Assembly (NCBI RefSeq): GCF_900110955.1 | Contig: NZ_FOFR01000011.1 | Location: 124,001 to 188,000 of the forward strand | DNA length: 64,000 bases | Direction of reading: 5' to 3' | DNA from: Lentzea xinjiangensis | GTDB lineage: Bacteria; Actinomycetota; Actinomycetes; Mycobacteriales; Pseudonocardiaceae | Part shown: positions 1-8,716 of the stretch, one piece after another | How the letters are laid out: each line of letters starts with the position of its first letter | How positions within the stretch are numbered: position 1 is the stretch's first letter | Notes under the pieces: model-generated | Database searches by the model: none | The model's input: only the letters and a program-made list of their open reading frames with translations | Told to the model about the DNA's origin: nothing | Made by a program: the position numbers and the translations under genes

Positions 1-524
1 AGCTCCAGCGCGGGCGCGACCAGGCCGCACAGGCGGACCGCGGTGTTGTCCGAGACGGTGAGCAGGTTCGCGAGCGCGTGGCCCACGGTGACCTCGCTCG
101 GGTACGCGCCGTCGAGCGCGAAGATGCCGTCGGTGTCCTGGATGACGATGTCCGCGGACACCGTGACCCTCTGGTCGAGCCGGATGAGCCCGCGGTCCAC
201 CTTGTCCAGCACGGCCACCGCGACGGCGACCTTGTTGACGCTGTAGGCCTCGACGACCTCGTCGGCCTGCTCGTCGACGGCCGCCCTGGTCGTGCCGTCC
301 AGGTCGGCGACCGTGATCAGCGACGACCAGTTGCCCCGCGCCTTGCGGACCTGCCGCCGGTAGACCTGCGCCACGCGCTTGCGCGACCGGTCGGCGGTCG
401 TCGGGAAGCGTTCGACCTCCACCTCCGCCTCTTCCTGTGCCTGCGCTGCACCGGTGGAGCCGAGCACGGCCGTCGCGGCCGCGACGGATCCCAGCCCGAA
501 GACGGACCTGCGGTTCAATGTCAT
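1..524 (-). CDS. Class A beta-lactamase-like serine hydrolase (3' end outside window)
   Basis: Exported penicillin-recognising-type serine hydrolase. The ATG at 524 opens a Tat-like signal peptide (NRRSVFG followed by an Ala-rich hydrophobic stretch ending near AQA, residue 30). The active-site tetrad Ser-Val-Asn-Lys lies at residues 95-98 and an Ser-Asp-Asn motif at 158-160, which are the spacing and sequence of the SxxK and SDN elements of class A beta-lactamases. The window cuts the gene after 174 codons, so the KTG element and the C-terminus are not visible. Whether it hydrolyses beta-lactams or is a non-lactamase relative cannot be told. It is divergent from the SDR gene at 578. Confidence 0.85.
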   Translation of the reverse strand, partial: MTLNRRSVFGLGSVAAATAVLGSTGAAQAQEEAEVEVERFPTTADRSRKRVAQVYRRQVRKARGNWSSLITVADLDGTTRAAVDEQADEVVEAYSVNKVAVAVAVLDKVDRGLIRLDQRVTVSADIVIQDTDGIFALDGAYPSEVTVGHALANLLTVSDNTAVRLCGLVAPALE

Positions 525-577
525 GCGCGGTATCAAAACAGGCGGCACTGACGTTTCCCTGACTAGGGTGGCGGATC

Positions 578-1258
578 ATGGAACACGTCTTCGTGGTGAC
601 CGGCGCCTCCCGCGGGATCGGGGCGGCGACCGCCTCCCTGGCAGCCGACGCGGGATACCGCGTGGTCAGGGCCTCGCGCTCGGCCGAGGAGTCCGTCGGG
701 GACCGCGGGTGGGACGCCCGCTGCGACGTGTCCTCCTGGGACTCGGTGCAGGACCTCATGGCGCGGGTGGAGTCCCGCTGGGGCCGCATCGACGTGGTCT
801 TCGCGAACGCGGGGATCTCGGTGGACACGTCGTTCGTCTCCTCCGCCGGAGCGACGCCCGCGCAGTGGGGCGACATGGTCCTCACCAACGTGTGCGGGCC
901 CGCCTACACGGCCCGCGCCGCCATGCCCGCGTTGTTGCGCTCCGGCGGCCACCTGGTGATGACCGGGTCCGCGGCCGGGCGCGGCGTCCGGCCGGGAAAC
1001 CTCTACTCCGCCACGAAGTGGGCCGTCACCGGGCTGGCCCAGGCGATCAGGGCCGAGGCGGTCGGCACCGGCGTCAGGGTGACGGTCGTGCAGCCGGGCC
1101 TGGTGGACACCGAGGCGATCCCACCGTCACGTGTGGACGATCCGAAGCTGGCACCGGAGGACGTCGGCAGGGCCGTGCTCTACGCGGTGTCGCAGCCGTC
1201 CACAGTGGACGTCAACGAGATCCTGCTGCGTCCCACCGGCCAGGCGGCCCACCGCTGA
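578..1258 (+). CDS. SDR family oxidoreductase
   Basis: Short-chain dehydrogenase/reductase of 226 aa, a normal length for a classical SDR. The N-terminal TGASRGIG dinucleotide-binding loop, the ANAG motif around residue 70, a Ser in the catalytic segment and the YSATK (YxxxK) pair are all present, so the enzyme should be active with NAD(P)(H). The substrate cannot be inferred. It starts at ATG 578 about 50 bp from the divergent lactamase-like gene and ends 50 bp before the convergent hydrolase at 1309, so it is probably monocistronic. Confidence 0.88.
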   Translation: MEHVFVVTGASRGIGAATASLAADAGYRVVRASRSAEESVGDRGWDARCDVSSWDSVQDLMARVESRWGRIDVVFANAGISVDTSFVSSAGATPAQWGDMVLTNVCGPAYTARAAMPALLRSGGHLVMTGSAAGRGVRPGNLYSATKWAVTGLAQAIRAEAVGTGVRVTVVQPGLVDTEAIPPSRVDDPKLAPEDVGRAVLYAVSQPSTVDVNEILLRPTGQAAHR

Positions 1259-1308
1259 TCAGTCCACCGGTCAGGTGCCTGACGCGGGCCTTGACCGCGA
1301 CGGCGGGG

Positions 1309-2112
1309 TCACCCGGCCCCGAGGAACTCGACCAGCAGCCGGTTGACCTCGTCCGGTCGCTCCAGGTACCCGACGTGCCCGCAGCCGGGGATCTCGGCGT
1401 AGCGCGCGCCGGGGATCGCGTCCGCCACCTCGCGCGACAGGCGGGGCGGCAGCACGAGGTCGTCCGCGAAGCCGATCACCAGCGACCGCACCGAGATGTC
1501 CCGGTACGCGTCCAGCCGGGTGTCGTACTCGCCCAGCGAGAGCTGGACGCGCTCGCCGGCGCTGAACGACGAGCCGGCGAACTCGTACATCTGCAACCAG
1601 TCGCGGGCGGCGAGCGGGTCCGCCAGCGTCGTCTGCGAGAGGTTCCGCACCACCGACGCCACCGCGTAGAACTCCGGCGGCACCTGCACACCCTTGTCGT
1701 GCAGTTCGCACAGTGCGCGTGACCAGGCCTGCTGCACCGGGTCGGGACGGCCGGCGGTCGCCATCATCACCGCGGAACGCACCAGCGAGGGGTGCGCCAG
1801 CGCGAGCTCCTGGGTGATCCGGGCGCCCAGCGACGTGCCGATCACGTGCGCGGGACCGCCCAGGTGGGAGATCAAGGCCGCCGTGTCGGCCACCATGTCG
1901 TCGAGCGTGAAGCCCTCGGCGCACTCGGACGACGGCTTGATGCCGCGGTTGTCGAAGTACGCGACCCGGTAGCCGGCCTTGACCAGCGCGGGCACCTGGT
2001 AGGAGCGCCAGACGCGGCCGGGACTGCCGGTGCCCATGACGAGCACGACGAGGTCACCCGACCCCTCGGTCTGGACGTTGAGCTCTATGCCGTTGAGCGG
2101 GACGAGGGCCAT
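1309..2112 (-). CDS. Alpha/beta fold hydrolase
   Basis: Alpha/beta hydrolase of 267 aa. The nucleophile elbow is GTSLG with Ser at about residue 94. A late GCGHVGYLERP segment supplies the catalytic His, followed by the usual C-terminal helix (DEVNRLLVEFL). The YFDNRGIKPS strand after the oxyanion region is typical of esterase and lactonase-like members such as those near 3-oxoadipate enol-lactonase. The ATG at 2112 lies only 10 bp beyond the stop of the upstream cupin gene, so it is the last gene of a minus-strand unit: GGDEF protein, cupin, hydrolase. The substrate is unknown. Confidence 0.87.
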   Translation of the reverse strand: MALVPLNGIELNVQTEGSGDLVVLVMGTGSPGRVWRSYQVPALVKAGYRVAYFDNRGIKPSSECAEGFTLDDMVADTAALISHLGGPAHVIGTSLGARITQELALAHPSLVRSAVMMATAGRPDPVQQAWSRALCELHDKGVQVPPEFYAVASVVRNLSQTTLADPLAARDWLQMYEFAGSSFSAGERVQLSLGEYDTRLDAYRDISVRSLVIGFADDLVLPPRLSREVADAIPGARYAEIPGCGHVGYLERPDEVNRLLVEFLGAG

Positions 2113-2122
2113 TCCGGAGATC

Positions 2123-2554
2123 TTAGAAGCGGCACAAGGGCCTGATCATGCCCGCGTGAGACGGATAACGCGCGCACAGGTCGTCGGCGTGCCCGAACGT
2201 CACGACGTCGTCGGTGTACGGCGGCACCACCACCGTGCCGACCAACGACCAGTCGCCGGCCGGTGCGCTGCCCTGCCACACGCCCGCCGGCACCACGACC
2301 TGCGGGTTCGACGCGCTCAGCACGGGCTCGGTCACCGCGCCGTCCGGGTGCAGGAGCAGCATCCGCAGCGGCGCGCCGGCGTGGAAGCTGTAGATCTCCA
2401 GGTGCTCCAGCACGTGCATGCCCGAGAAGTCCGGCGAACGCAGCAGGTACGCGATCGCGGACGCCTCCGCGGACCGGTGGGTCTGCGCGAAGTGGCCGCC
2501 CTCGACGGGCAGCTCCCGCATGCCGAGCGAGGTGATCAGATGTTCAGGGGTCAT
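2123..2554 (-). CDS. Cupin domain protein (DUF985/Cupin_5 type)
   Basis: A 143-aa cupin-fold protein. The opening (LGMRELPVEGGHFAQTHRS), the SGMHVLEHLEIYSFHAGAPL segment and the VVVPAGVWQGSAP strand match the DUF985 (Cupin_5) family, whose function is poorly defined and which may bind sugars. Its ATG overlaps the stop of the upstream diguanylate cyclase gene in an ATGA arrangement. A GGAG about 8 nt upstream lies inside that gene, so the two are probably translationally coupled. A link to c-di-GMP signalling is suggested only by this coupling. Confidence 0.8.
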   Translation of the reverse strand: MTPEHLITSLGMRELPVEGGHFAQTHRSAEASAIAYLLRSPDFSGMHVLEHLEIYSFHAGAPLRMLLLHPDGAVTEPVLSASNPQVVVPAGVWQGSAPAGDWSLVGTVVVPPYTDDVVTFGHADDLCARYPSHAGMIRPLCRF

Positions 2555-4035
2555 GTCATCTCCGGGAGCGGGGAACCGTGCACGACGACCTTGCCCTTGC
2601 CGAGCCGCTTCGCCGCGTACATCGCGGCGTCGGCGTCGCCCAGGACGTCGTCGGCGGTCACGGCCGAGTCGTACGAGAACCGTTGGGCCACACCGATGCT
2701 GGCGTGCACGTGGTGCACCCGGCCGCGGACCTCGTGCGGGTGGGCCAGTGCGGACAGCAGGCGCGCGCCGATCTCGTCGGCGTCGCCGCCGTCGACCAGC
2801 ACGCCGAACTCGTCACCGCCGAGCCGTGCCACCGTGTCCTCCGGCCGGACGTTGTTCTTCAGCCGTGCGGCGACATTGCGCAGGACCATGTCGCCCTCGG
2901 CGTGCCCGTTGTTGTCGTTGATGGCCTTGAACCCGTCCACGTCGATGAACAGCAGGACCAACGGCCGCGTGCGGTCGCGGACCGCCAGCGCGCGTTCCAG
3001 CCGGTCCTGGAACAACGAACGGTTCGCGACGCCGGTCAACGGGTCGTGCGTCGCCTCGTGCCGTAGTTCTTCACGGGAGACGCGGAGCTGGTCCATCAGA
3101 CGGATGTTGTCCATCATCGTCAGCAACTGGCGCACGATGACGAAGCACACGACCAGAATCCCGGCGTAGATCTCCACCGGGTTGAGGCGGCCGCCGGTCG
3201 CGGTGTTCCAGCCCACGAAGAGCCCGGTGATGGCGAGCGGCAGGTACGGCACGAGCAGGTGCAGCAGGTCGGCCGTGCGCATCCGTCCCGGCGTCGGTTC
3301 CACGTCCGACGTGGGCGCCAGGGCGCTGAGGAGGAAGAACGCCGGGCACAGCATGAAGCCGACGTCCGCGGCGGCCGGGATCGCCGTGATGCCCTGCGAG
3401 ATGTAGAACGCGAACACCCAGCCCGACGACGACTGCGCGATGCCGGCCAGCGCCACGAACAGCATCGGCCACTGCCGCACGGCCTGATGCGTCCACGACA
3501 TCACGACGATCGTCACGAGCAGCACGAGGTACGCGGCGGGATGCGCGACCACGGTGGCGAAACCGGCGCCTTCGGTGGCCCACGCGCGCGACAGCGACTC
3601 CAGCGCCGACACCCAGGTCAGCACGAACAGGGACCCGATCACGATCAGGCCGTCGAGCACGACGACCGCGCGGCTGCGGTAGTTCGGCAGCAGGTCGCCT
3701 GCGCGGCGCTGCTGCGCCTTCACGACCACCGCGGCCAGGCACAGGACCGGCACCAGGGTGAACCCGAGCGGCGCGATCGTCGAGGACGGCAGTTGCACGC
3801 CCATGACCTGCTGGCCCCAGATCCACGCGGACAGCCCGATGGTCAGGCTCGTCATCGCCGCCGTCATCCAGCGGTCCCGCAGGCGTGCGTACGCGACCAG
3901 CGCGGCGACGGCGAACGCGAGCTGCACGACCTTGTCGATCGCGACGCCCGTCTCCCGCGGCGCGGTGAGAGCGGTGGAGATGGCGACCGCCATGAAGGTG
4001 CCGACGCACCCCACGACGACCCAGAACCTCTTCAC
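2551..4035 (-). CDS. Membrane-bound diguanylate cyclase (GGDEF protein)
   Basis: Predicted c-di-GMP synthase of 494 aa. About ten hydrophobic segments fill the first 300 residues. A short coiled linker ([20 protein letters not shown]) leads into a C-terminal GGDEF domain. The catalytic motif reads [11 protein letters not shown] and is intact, and the usual [12 protein letters not shown] entry motif is present. No EAL domain or obvious RxxD inhibitory site was seen. GTG at 4035 was chosen because GGGAG lies just upstream and the first membrane helix follows at once; the frame stays open further upstream but shows no coding character. It faces ruvC across a short divergent region and leads an operon with the cupin and hydrolase genes. 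Confidence 0.87.
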   Translation of the reverse strand: MKRFWVVVGCVGTFMAVAISTALTAPRETGVAIDKVVQLAFAVAALVAYARLRDRWMTAAMTSLTIGLSAWIWGQQVMGVQLPSSTIAPLGFTLVPVLCLAAVVVKAQQRRAGDLLPNYRSRAVVVLDGLIVIGSLFVLTWVSALESLSRAWATEGAGFATVVAHPAAYLVLLVTIVVMSWTHQAVRQWPMLFVALAGIAQSSSGWVFAFYISQGITAIPAAADVGFMLCPAFFLLSALAPTSDVEPTPGRMRTADLLHLLVPYLPLAITGLFVGWNTATGGRLNPVEIYAGILVVCFVIVRQLLTMMDNIRLMDQLRVSREELRHEATHDPLTGVANRSLFQDRLERALAVRDRTRPLVLLFIDVDGFKAINDNNGHAEGDMVLRNVAARLKNNVRPEDTVARLGGDEFGVLVDGGDADEIGARLLSALAHPHEVRGRVHHVHASIGVAQRFSYDSAVTADDVLGDADAAMYAAKRLGKGKVVVHGSPLPEMT

Positions 4036-4134
4036 CGCGACTCCCGTGATCGAAACCCGGCCACCGTAGTGACGCCGGTGCGGACTTGTCGAACCGTGTC
4101 GGTGCAAGTCGCTCTCCGGTGCACCGGATATGGT

Positions 4135-4150
4135 TCGAACTGTTGTTCGT
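4135..4150. promoter_or_regulatory. Predicted LexA (SOS) box upstream of ruvC
   Basis: TCGAACTGTTGTTCGT matches the actinobacterial SOS-box form TCGAAC-N4-GTTCGA with one mismatch in the last base. It ends 20 bp before the ruvC GTG, where it would overlap the promoter or initial transcribed region. LexA control of ruvCAB is known in mycobacteria; here it is inferred from the site. Confidence 0.72.
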
Positions 4151-4170
4151 TCCGGTCGTGGGGAGCTGTT

Positions 4171-4737
4171 GTGCGGGTGTTCGGGGTCGACCCCGGTCTG
4201 ACCAGGTGCGGCTTCGGCGTGGTCGACGGCGGGCCCGGACGGGTTGTGCGCGCCGTGGCGGTCGATGTCCTGCGCACGCCCGTTGACGCACCTTTGTCCG
4301 TGCGCTTGCACGAGCTGTACGTCGGTGTCTGCGAGTGGCTCGACCGGTACGAGCCCCAGGTCGTCGCCATCGAACGCGTCTTCGCGCAGCACAACGTCCG
4401 CACGGCGATGGGGGTCGCCCAGGCGTCGGGCGTGGTGGCGCTGGCGGCCGCGCAACGCGACCTGCCGGTCGAGTTCCACACGCCGTCCGAGGTGAAGGCC
4501 GCGGTCACGGGGTCGGGCCGCGCGGACAAGGCGCAGGTGACCGCCATGGTGACCAAGCTGCTCGGGCTGAAGGTGGCGCCGAAGCCGGCGGACGCGGCGG
4601 ACGCGCTGGCGCTCGCGATCTGCCACCACTGGCGCGCACCGATGCGGTCGCGGCTGGAGGAGGCGCAGGCCCGCGCCGCGGAGCTCGCCAGGGTGCACAG
4701 GGCGAAGCTGGCCGAAGCGGCCAAGCGCGCCCACTAG
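4171..4737 (+). CDS. ruvC: Crossover junction endodeoxyribonuclease RuvC
   Basis: Holliday-junction resolvase of 188 aa, which cleaves junctions in concert with RuvAB. The acidic active site is visible as GVDPG (first Asp near residue 6), the IERVF Glu near residue 68, and the C-terminal [15 protein letters not shown] segment carrying the last two Asp residues. GTG 4171 was chosen because GGGAG lies at 4161-4165 and the protein then begins directly with the first beta strand (VRVFGVDPG). It is first in ruvC-ruvA-ruvB and sits 20 bp behind a predicted LexA box. The last 25 residues form a charged Ala-rich helix beyond the core fold. Confidence 0.96.
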   Translation: MRVFGVDPGLTRCGFGVVDGGPGRVVRAVAVDVLRTPVDAPLSVRLHELYVGVCEWLDRYEPQVVAIERVFAQHNVRTAMGVAQASGVVALAAAQRDLPVEFHTPSEVKAAVTGSGRADKAQVTAMVTKLLGLKVAPKPADAADALALAICHHWRAPMRSRLEEAQARAAELARVHRAKLAEAAKRAH

Positions 4738-4768
4738 TCTCGAAGCACGTCACGACCGGAGGAACCAG

Positions 4769-5350
4769 GTGATCTCGTCACTGCGCGGCCAGGTGCAGCA
4801 CGTCGGCCTCGACCACGCCGTCGTCGAGGTGGGCGGCGTCGGGTTCGCCGTCCAGATGACCCCGGCCACGCTCGCCACCCTCCGCCGCGGCGAGGAGGCG
4901 AGCATCGCCACCACCCTCGTCGTGCGCGAGGACAGCCTCACCCTGTTCGGGTTCGCCGACGCCGAGGCCCGCGAGCTCTTCAGCCTGCTGCAGACGGTCA
5001 GCGGCATCGGTCCGCGCATCGCGCTGGCCACCCTCGCCGTCCTCGAACCGGACAAGCTCCGCCACGCGCTCGCCGAAGGCAACATCACGGTCCTCACGCA
5101 GGTGCCGGGCATCGGCAAGAAGGGCGCGGAACGGCTCATCATCGAGCTCCGCGACAAGGTCGGCACCCTCCCGACGCCCACGGCGCCCGCCCACAGCCAG
5201 ACGCGCGACCACGTCGTCGAGGCGCTGCTCGGCCTCGGCTTCCCGGCCAAGTCCGCGGAGACCGTGGTCGACGGCGTGCTCGCCGACAACCCCGACCAGT
5301 CCACGCCCGCCGTGCTGCGCCGTGCGCTCGCGACCCTGGGGCGCAAGTGA
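4769..5350 (+). CDS. ruvA: Holliday junction branch migration protein RuvA
   Basis: RuvA binds four-way junctions and recruits the RuvB motor. The 193-aa protein has the N-terminal OB-fold (MISSLRGQV...[12 protein letters not shown]) and the central helix-hairpin-helix pair ([15 protein letters not shown] and [19 protein letters not shown]). Its C-terminal domain III ([16 protein letters not shown]) contacts RuvB. The GTG at 4769 is preceded by GGAGG at 4758-4762. The stop overlaps the ruvB GTG in a GTGA arrangement, so the two subunits are translationally coupled. Confidence 0.97.
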   Translation: MISSLRGQVQHVGLDHAVVEVGGVGFAVQMTPATLATLRRGEEASIATTLVVREDSLTLFGFADAEARELFSLLQTVSGIGPRIALATLAVLEPDKLRHALAEGNITVLTQVPGIGKKGAERLIIELRDKVGTLPTPTAPAHSQTRDHVVEALLGLGFPAKSAETVVDGVLADNPDQSTPAVLRRALATLGRK

Positions 5351-6360
5351 CCGAGGACGAGCTCAGCCCGTTCGCCGCGCCGGCCGAAGGCGACGTCGAG
5401 ACCACCCTGCGCCCGCGCGACCTGGACGAGTTCGTCGGTCAGCAGCGCGTCCGCGAGCAGCTCGAACTGGTCCTGCACGGCGCCATGCGCCGCGGCAGCG
5501 CCCCGGACCACGTCCTGCTCAGCGGCCCGCCAGGGCTGGGCAAGACCAGCCTCGCGATGATCATCGCCAAGGAGCTCGGCAGCGCCATCCGCATCACCAG
5601 CGGCCCGGCGCTGGAGCGGGCGGGCGACCTGGCGGCGATGCTGTCGAACCTCGTCGAGGGCGACGTGCTGTTCATCGACGAGATCCACCGCATGGCCCGC
5701 CCCGCCGAGGAGATGCTGTACCTCGCGATGGAGGACTTCCGCGTCGACGTCGTCGTCGGCAAGGGCCCGGGGGCGACCAGCATCCCGCTCGACATCGCGC
5801 CGTTCACGCTGGTGGGGGCCACGACGAGGTCCGGGGCGCTGACCGGCCCGCTGCGCGACCGCTTCGGCTTCACCGCGCACATGGAGTTCTACAGCACCGA
5901 CGAGCTCGACCTGATCGTCAAGCGCAGCGCCAAGATCCTCGGCGTCGACCTCGACGACGAGGGGGCCGTCGAGATCGCCGGCCGGTCCAGGGGCACGCCC
6001 CGCATCGCGAACCGCCTGCTGCGCCGCGTCCGCGACTTCGCCGAGGTCAGGGCCGACGGCCGGGTCACGGAGGAGATCGCGAAGCAGGCCCTCGAGGTCT
6101 ACGACGTCGACCTGCTCGGCCTCGACCGGCTCGACCGCGCGGTGCTGACGGCCCTGGTCAAGAGCTTCAACGGCGGTCCGGTCGGGGTGTCCACCCTCGC
6201 GGTCGCGGTCGGTGAGGAACCGACCACCGTGGAAGAGGTGTGCGAACCGTATTTGGTGCGGGCTGGCATGCTGGCCAGGACACCGCGCGGCCGAGTGGCG
6301 ACGCCCGCCGCGTGGCACCACCTGGGGCTCGAACCGCCCGCCGGTGATCAACTGTGGTGA
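5347..6360 (+). CDS. ruvB: Holliday junction branch migration ATPase RuvB
   Basis: AAA+ motor of the RuvAB complex, 337 aa. Walker A is GPPGLGKTS, Walker B is LFIDEIHRM, sensor 1 lies in [11 protein letters not shown], and the arginine-finger region follows in GPLRDRFGF. The C-terminal winged-helix domain ends with [14 protein letters not shown]. The GTG start overlaps the ruvA stop by 4 nt. Length and order match the family. It is followed after about 70 bp by yajC, as in other actinobacteria. Confidence 0.97.
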   Translation: MTEDELSPFAAPAEGDVETTLRPRDLDEFVGQQRVREQLELVLHGAMRRGSAPDHVLLSGPPGLGKTSLAMIIAKELGSAIRITSGPALERAGDLAAMLSNLVEGDVLFIDEIHRMARPAEEMLYLAMEDFRVDVVVGKGPGATSIPLDIAPFTLVGATTRSGALTGPLRDRFGFTAHMEFYSTDELDLIVKRSAKILGVDLDDEGAVEIAGRSRGTPRIANRLLRRVRDFAEVRADGRVTEEIAKQALEVYDVDLLGLDRLDRAVLTALVKSFNGGPVGVSTLAVAVGEEPTTVEEVCEPYLVRAGMLARTPRGRVATPAAWHHLGLEPPAGDQLW

Positions 6361-6432
6361 CCTGGCACAATCGGTGAAAGCACCTGGACATATCGGACGT
6401 GCGTCGAGGCATGTCCACTTGATCGGAGAATG

Positions 6433-6792
6433 ATGGGCAACCTTTCGTCTTTGATGTTCCCGTTGCTGCTGGTGCTGCTGGCCGTGCCGCTGTTCCTCAG
6501 CGCGCGCAAGCAGAAGCGGGCGATGGCCGAGCAGCAGCAGCTGCAGAGCTCGCTCCAGCCGGGCGACAAGGTCATGACGACGTCCGGCCTGTACGGCACC
6601 GTCGCCGACGCGAGCCACGACACCACCATCGACATCGAGATCTCCGAGGGTGTCGTCACGCGGTGGCTGCGCGCCGCCATCCGGGAGAAGGTCGCCGAGA
6701 CCGACGACGTCGTGATCGTGGCCGAGGAGGACGAGGCCGAGGTGACCACCCCGAAGGTCGCCGAGCCCTTGGACCACAACGCCAAGAAGTAA
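6433..6792 (+). CDS. yajC: Preprotein translocase subunit YajC
   Basis: Small accessory subunit of the SecDF-YajC complex at the inner membrane. One N-terminal helix (LMFPLLLVLLAVPLFL) is followed by the cytosolic basic RKQKRAM stretch and the conserved LQPGDKVMTTSGLYGTVA domain, then an acidic tail. Two ATG codons stand in a row at 6430 and 6433. GGAG at 6425-6428 is better spaced for the second, which gives 119 aa. It lies between ruvB and secDF, the normal actinobacterial position. Confidence 0.93.
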   Translation: MGNLSSLMFPLLLVLLAVPLFLSARKQKRAMAEQQQLQSSLQPGDKVMTTSGLYGTVADASHDTTIDIEISEGVVTRWLRAAIREKVAETDDVVIVAEEDEAEVTTPKVAEPLDHNAKK

Positions 6793-6810
6793 CCGCATAG
6801 GCTCGTCATC

Positions 6811-6845
6811 CTGGAGTTGGCAACTGTGAAATCCGCCAACTCCAG
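6811..6845. terminator. Inverted repeat between yajC and secD
   Basis: Perfect 11-bp arms, CTGGAGTTGGC at 6811-6821 and GCCAACTCCAG at 6835-6845, flank a 13-nt loop. No T-tract follows. It may attenuate or terminate transcription between yajC and secD, or protect the mRNA end. Confidence 0.5.
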
Positions 6846-6921
6846 GTAGTGACGCGCAGCTCACGCGGCGCGCGTTACGCTGCGCGCTCGGAAACCATCG
6901 CTACTAGGAGACGGACGGATC

Positions 6922-8715
6922 GTGGCACCTCCGGCCGGGCAAATTCGCCCCGCGAAGTATCTGGCGAGTTTTGTCCTCATCGTGGTCGCGCTTTACGCCC
7001 TGGTGTTCTTCACCGGGAACGGTTCGGCCAAACCCAAGCTCGGCATCGACCTCCAGGGCGGCACCATCGTCACGCTGACCGCGCGTCAGGAAGACGGTGC
7101 CCAGCCGAGCGAGGAGGCGCTGAACCGCGCACGTGACCTCATCGAGGTCCGCGTCAACGGTCTCGGTGTCTCCGGTGCCGAGGTCGTGCGCGACGGCAAC
7201 AACCTGACGATCACCGTGCCCGGCGCCGACAGCGAAGGCGCGAAGGGCCTCGGCCAGACCGCCCGCCTCGCGTTCCGCAAGGTCATCGGCCAGCCGGTCC
7301 CGGCGGGCACGCCGACCCAGCAGCAGCCGTCGTCGAGCACCCCGCCGTCGGGCAGCGCGAGCACCCCGCCGTCCGCGCCGCCGAGCCAGAGCGCGGGCAC
7401 CCCGTCGTCGAGCAGCGCTCCGCAGGGCCGCCCCGCCCCGAACCTGGCCGCGCAGCCGTCCAGCACGCCTCCGTCGAGCAGCACCGCGCCGCCGTCGTCG
7501 GCCGCGCCGTCCAGCACGCCGCCCGCGCCCTCCAACATCGACCCGAAGGTCGCGAAGGAGATCCAGGAGGCCAAGGCCACCCGGCAGAGCACGGACCCGC
7601 AGGTCCTCCAGCAGGCCGCGATCCTGCTCGACTGCTCGCAGCCCGACCCGCTGCGCGGCAACGACGACCTGGACAAGCCGCTGGTCACCTGCGACGAGAA
7701 GGGCGAGTTCAAGTACACGCTCGCCCCGGCCACGCAGCCCAAGGAAGACACCGAGACCAAGGCCGACGACTACACCAACTACACCCGCCTCACGGGTGAG
7801 GACATCAACAACGCCGCGGCCAACAACAACCCGAACGGCACCGGCTACGTCGTCAACCTCGACTTCAAGTCCGAGGGCGGCTCCAAGTGGGCCAAGTTCA
7901 CGTCGGCCAACGTCCAGCAGGCCGTCGCGGTCGTGCTCGACGGCGAGGTCATGTCCGCGCCGACCATCCAGTCGGCGATCGAGGGCGGTTCGACCGAGAT
8001 CAGCGGCAAGTTCACGCTGAAGGAAGCCCAGAACCTCGCGAACACCCTGAAGTACGGCGCGCTGCCGCTGTCCTTCGACGCCTCCGAGGCGCAGACGATC
8101 TCCCCGACGCTCGGCCTGCAGTCGCTCAAGGCGGGCCTGATCGCGGGCGGCATCGGCCTCGCGCTGGTCTTCGTCTACTGCATGTTCTACTACCGCCTGC
8201 TGGGCATCCTGACGATCCTGTCGCTCGGCCTGTCCGGTGTGATCGTCTACGGCGTGCTGGTGCTGCTGGGCCGCTGGATCGGGTTCACGCTCGACCTCGC
8301 CGGCATCGCCGGTTTCATCGTCGCCATCGGTATCACCGCCGACTCGTTCATCGTCTTCTTCGAACGCCTGAAGGACGAAGTGCGCGAGGGCCGCACGTTC
8401 CGCTCGGCCGTGCCGCGCGCGTGGGTCCGCTCGCGCCGCACGATCCTGTCGGCCGACGCGGTCTCCTTCATCGCCGCCGCCGTGCTGTACGTGATCGCGG
8501 TCGGCCAGGTGAAGGGCTTCGCGTTCACCCTGGGCATGTCGACGGTCCTCGACCTCGTGGTCGTGTTCCTCGTGACCCACCCGCTGGTCGCGATGGCGTC
8601 GAAGTCCAAGTTCCTGTCCAAACCCAACCTGTCCGGCCTGGGCGGGGCCACGCGCGAGGGTGCGGCTCACCGCGCCGCGACGACCGGCAAGACCGCTGCC
8701 GTGAAGGAGGCCTGA
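6922..8715 (+). CDS. secD: Protein translocase subunit SecD
   Basis: RND-type subunit that uses the proton-motive force to assist late steps of Sec export. The 597-aa protein has TM1 (YLASFVLIVVALYALVFF), the LGIDLQGG motif, and a large extracytoplasmic P1 domain. Five TM helices fill the C-terminal third, including TADSFIVFFERLKDE. GTG 6922 follows AGGAG at 6906-6910. A Ser/Pro/Thr-rich low-complexity insert occupies about residues 133-208 in the first extracytoplasmic domain; actinobacterial SecD proteins often carry such linkers. AAGGAGG at the 3' end serves secF, whose ATG begins one base after the secD stop. Confidence 0.96.
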   Translation: MAPPAGQIRPAKYLASFVLIVVALYALVFFTGNGSAKPKLGIDLQGGTIVTLTARQEDGAQPSEEALNRARDLIEVRVNGLGVSGAEVVRDGNNLTITVPGADSEGAKGLGQTARLAFRKVIGQPVPAGTPTQQQPSSSTPPSGSASTPPSAPPSQSAGTPSSSSAPQGRPAPNLAAQPSSTPPSSSTAPPSSAAPSSTPPAPSNIDPKVAKEIQEAKATRQSTDPQVLQQAAILLDCSQPDPLRGNDDLDKPLVTCDEKGEFKYTLAPATQPKEDTETKADDYTNYTRLTGEDINNAAANNNPNGTGYVVNLDFKSEGGSKWAKFTSANVQQAVAVVLDGEVMSAPTIQSAIEGGSTEISGKFTLKEAQNLANTLKYGALPLSFDASEAQTISPTLGLQSLKAGLIAGGIGLALVFVYCMFYYRLLGILTILSLGLSGVIVYGVLVLLGRWIGFTLDLAGIAGFIVAIGITADSFIVFFERLKDEVREGRTFRSAVPRAWVRSRRTILSADAVSFIAAAVLYVIAVGQVKGFAFTLGMSTVLDLVVVFLVTHPLVAMASKSKFLSKPNLSGLGGATREGAAHRAATTGKTAAVKEA

Positions 8716-8716
8716 C

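Noticed and set aside
4086-4101. A second TCGAAC half-site near 4089 upstream of ruvC.
   Set aside because: The second half does not match GTTCGA; only the site at 4135-4150 is a credible LexA box.
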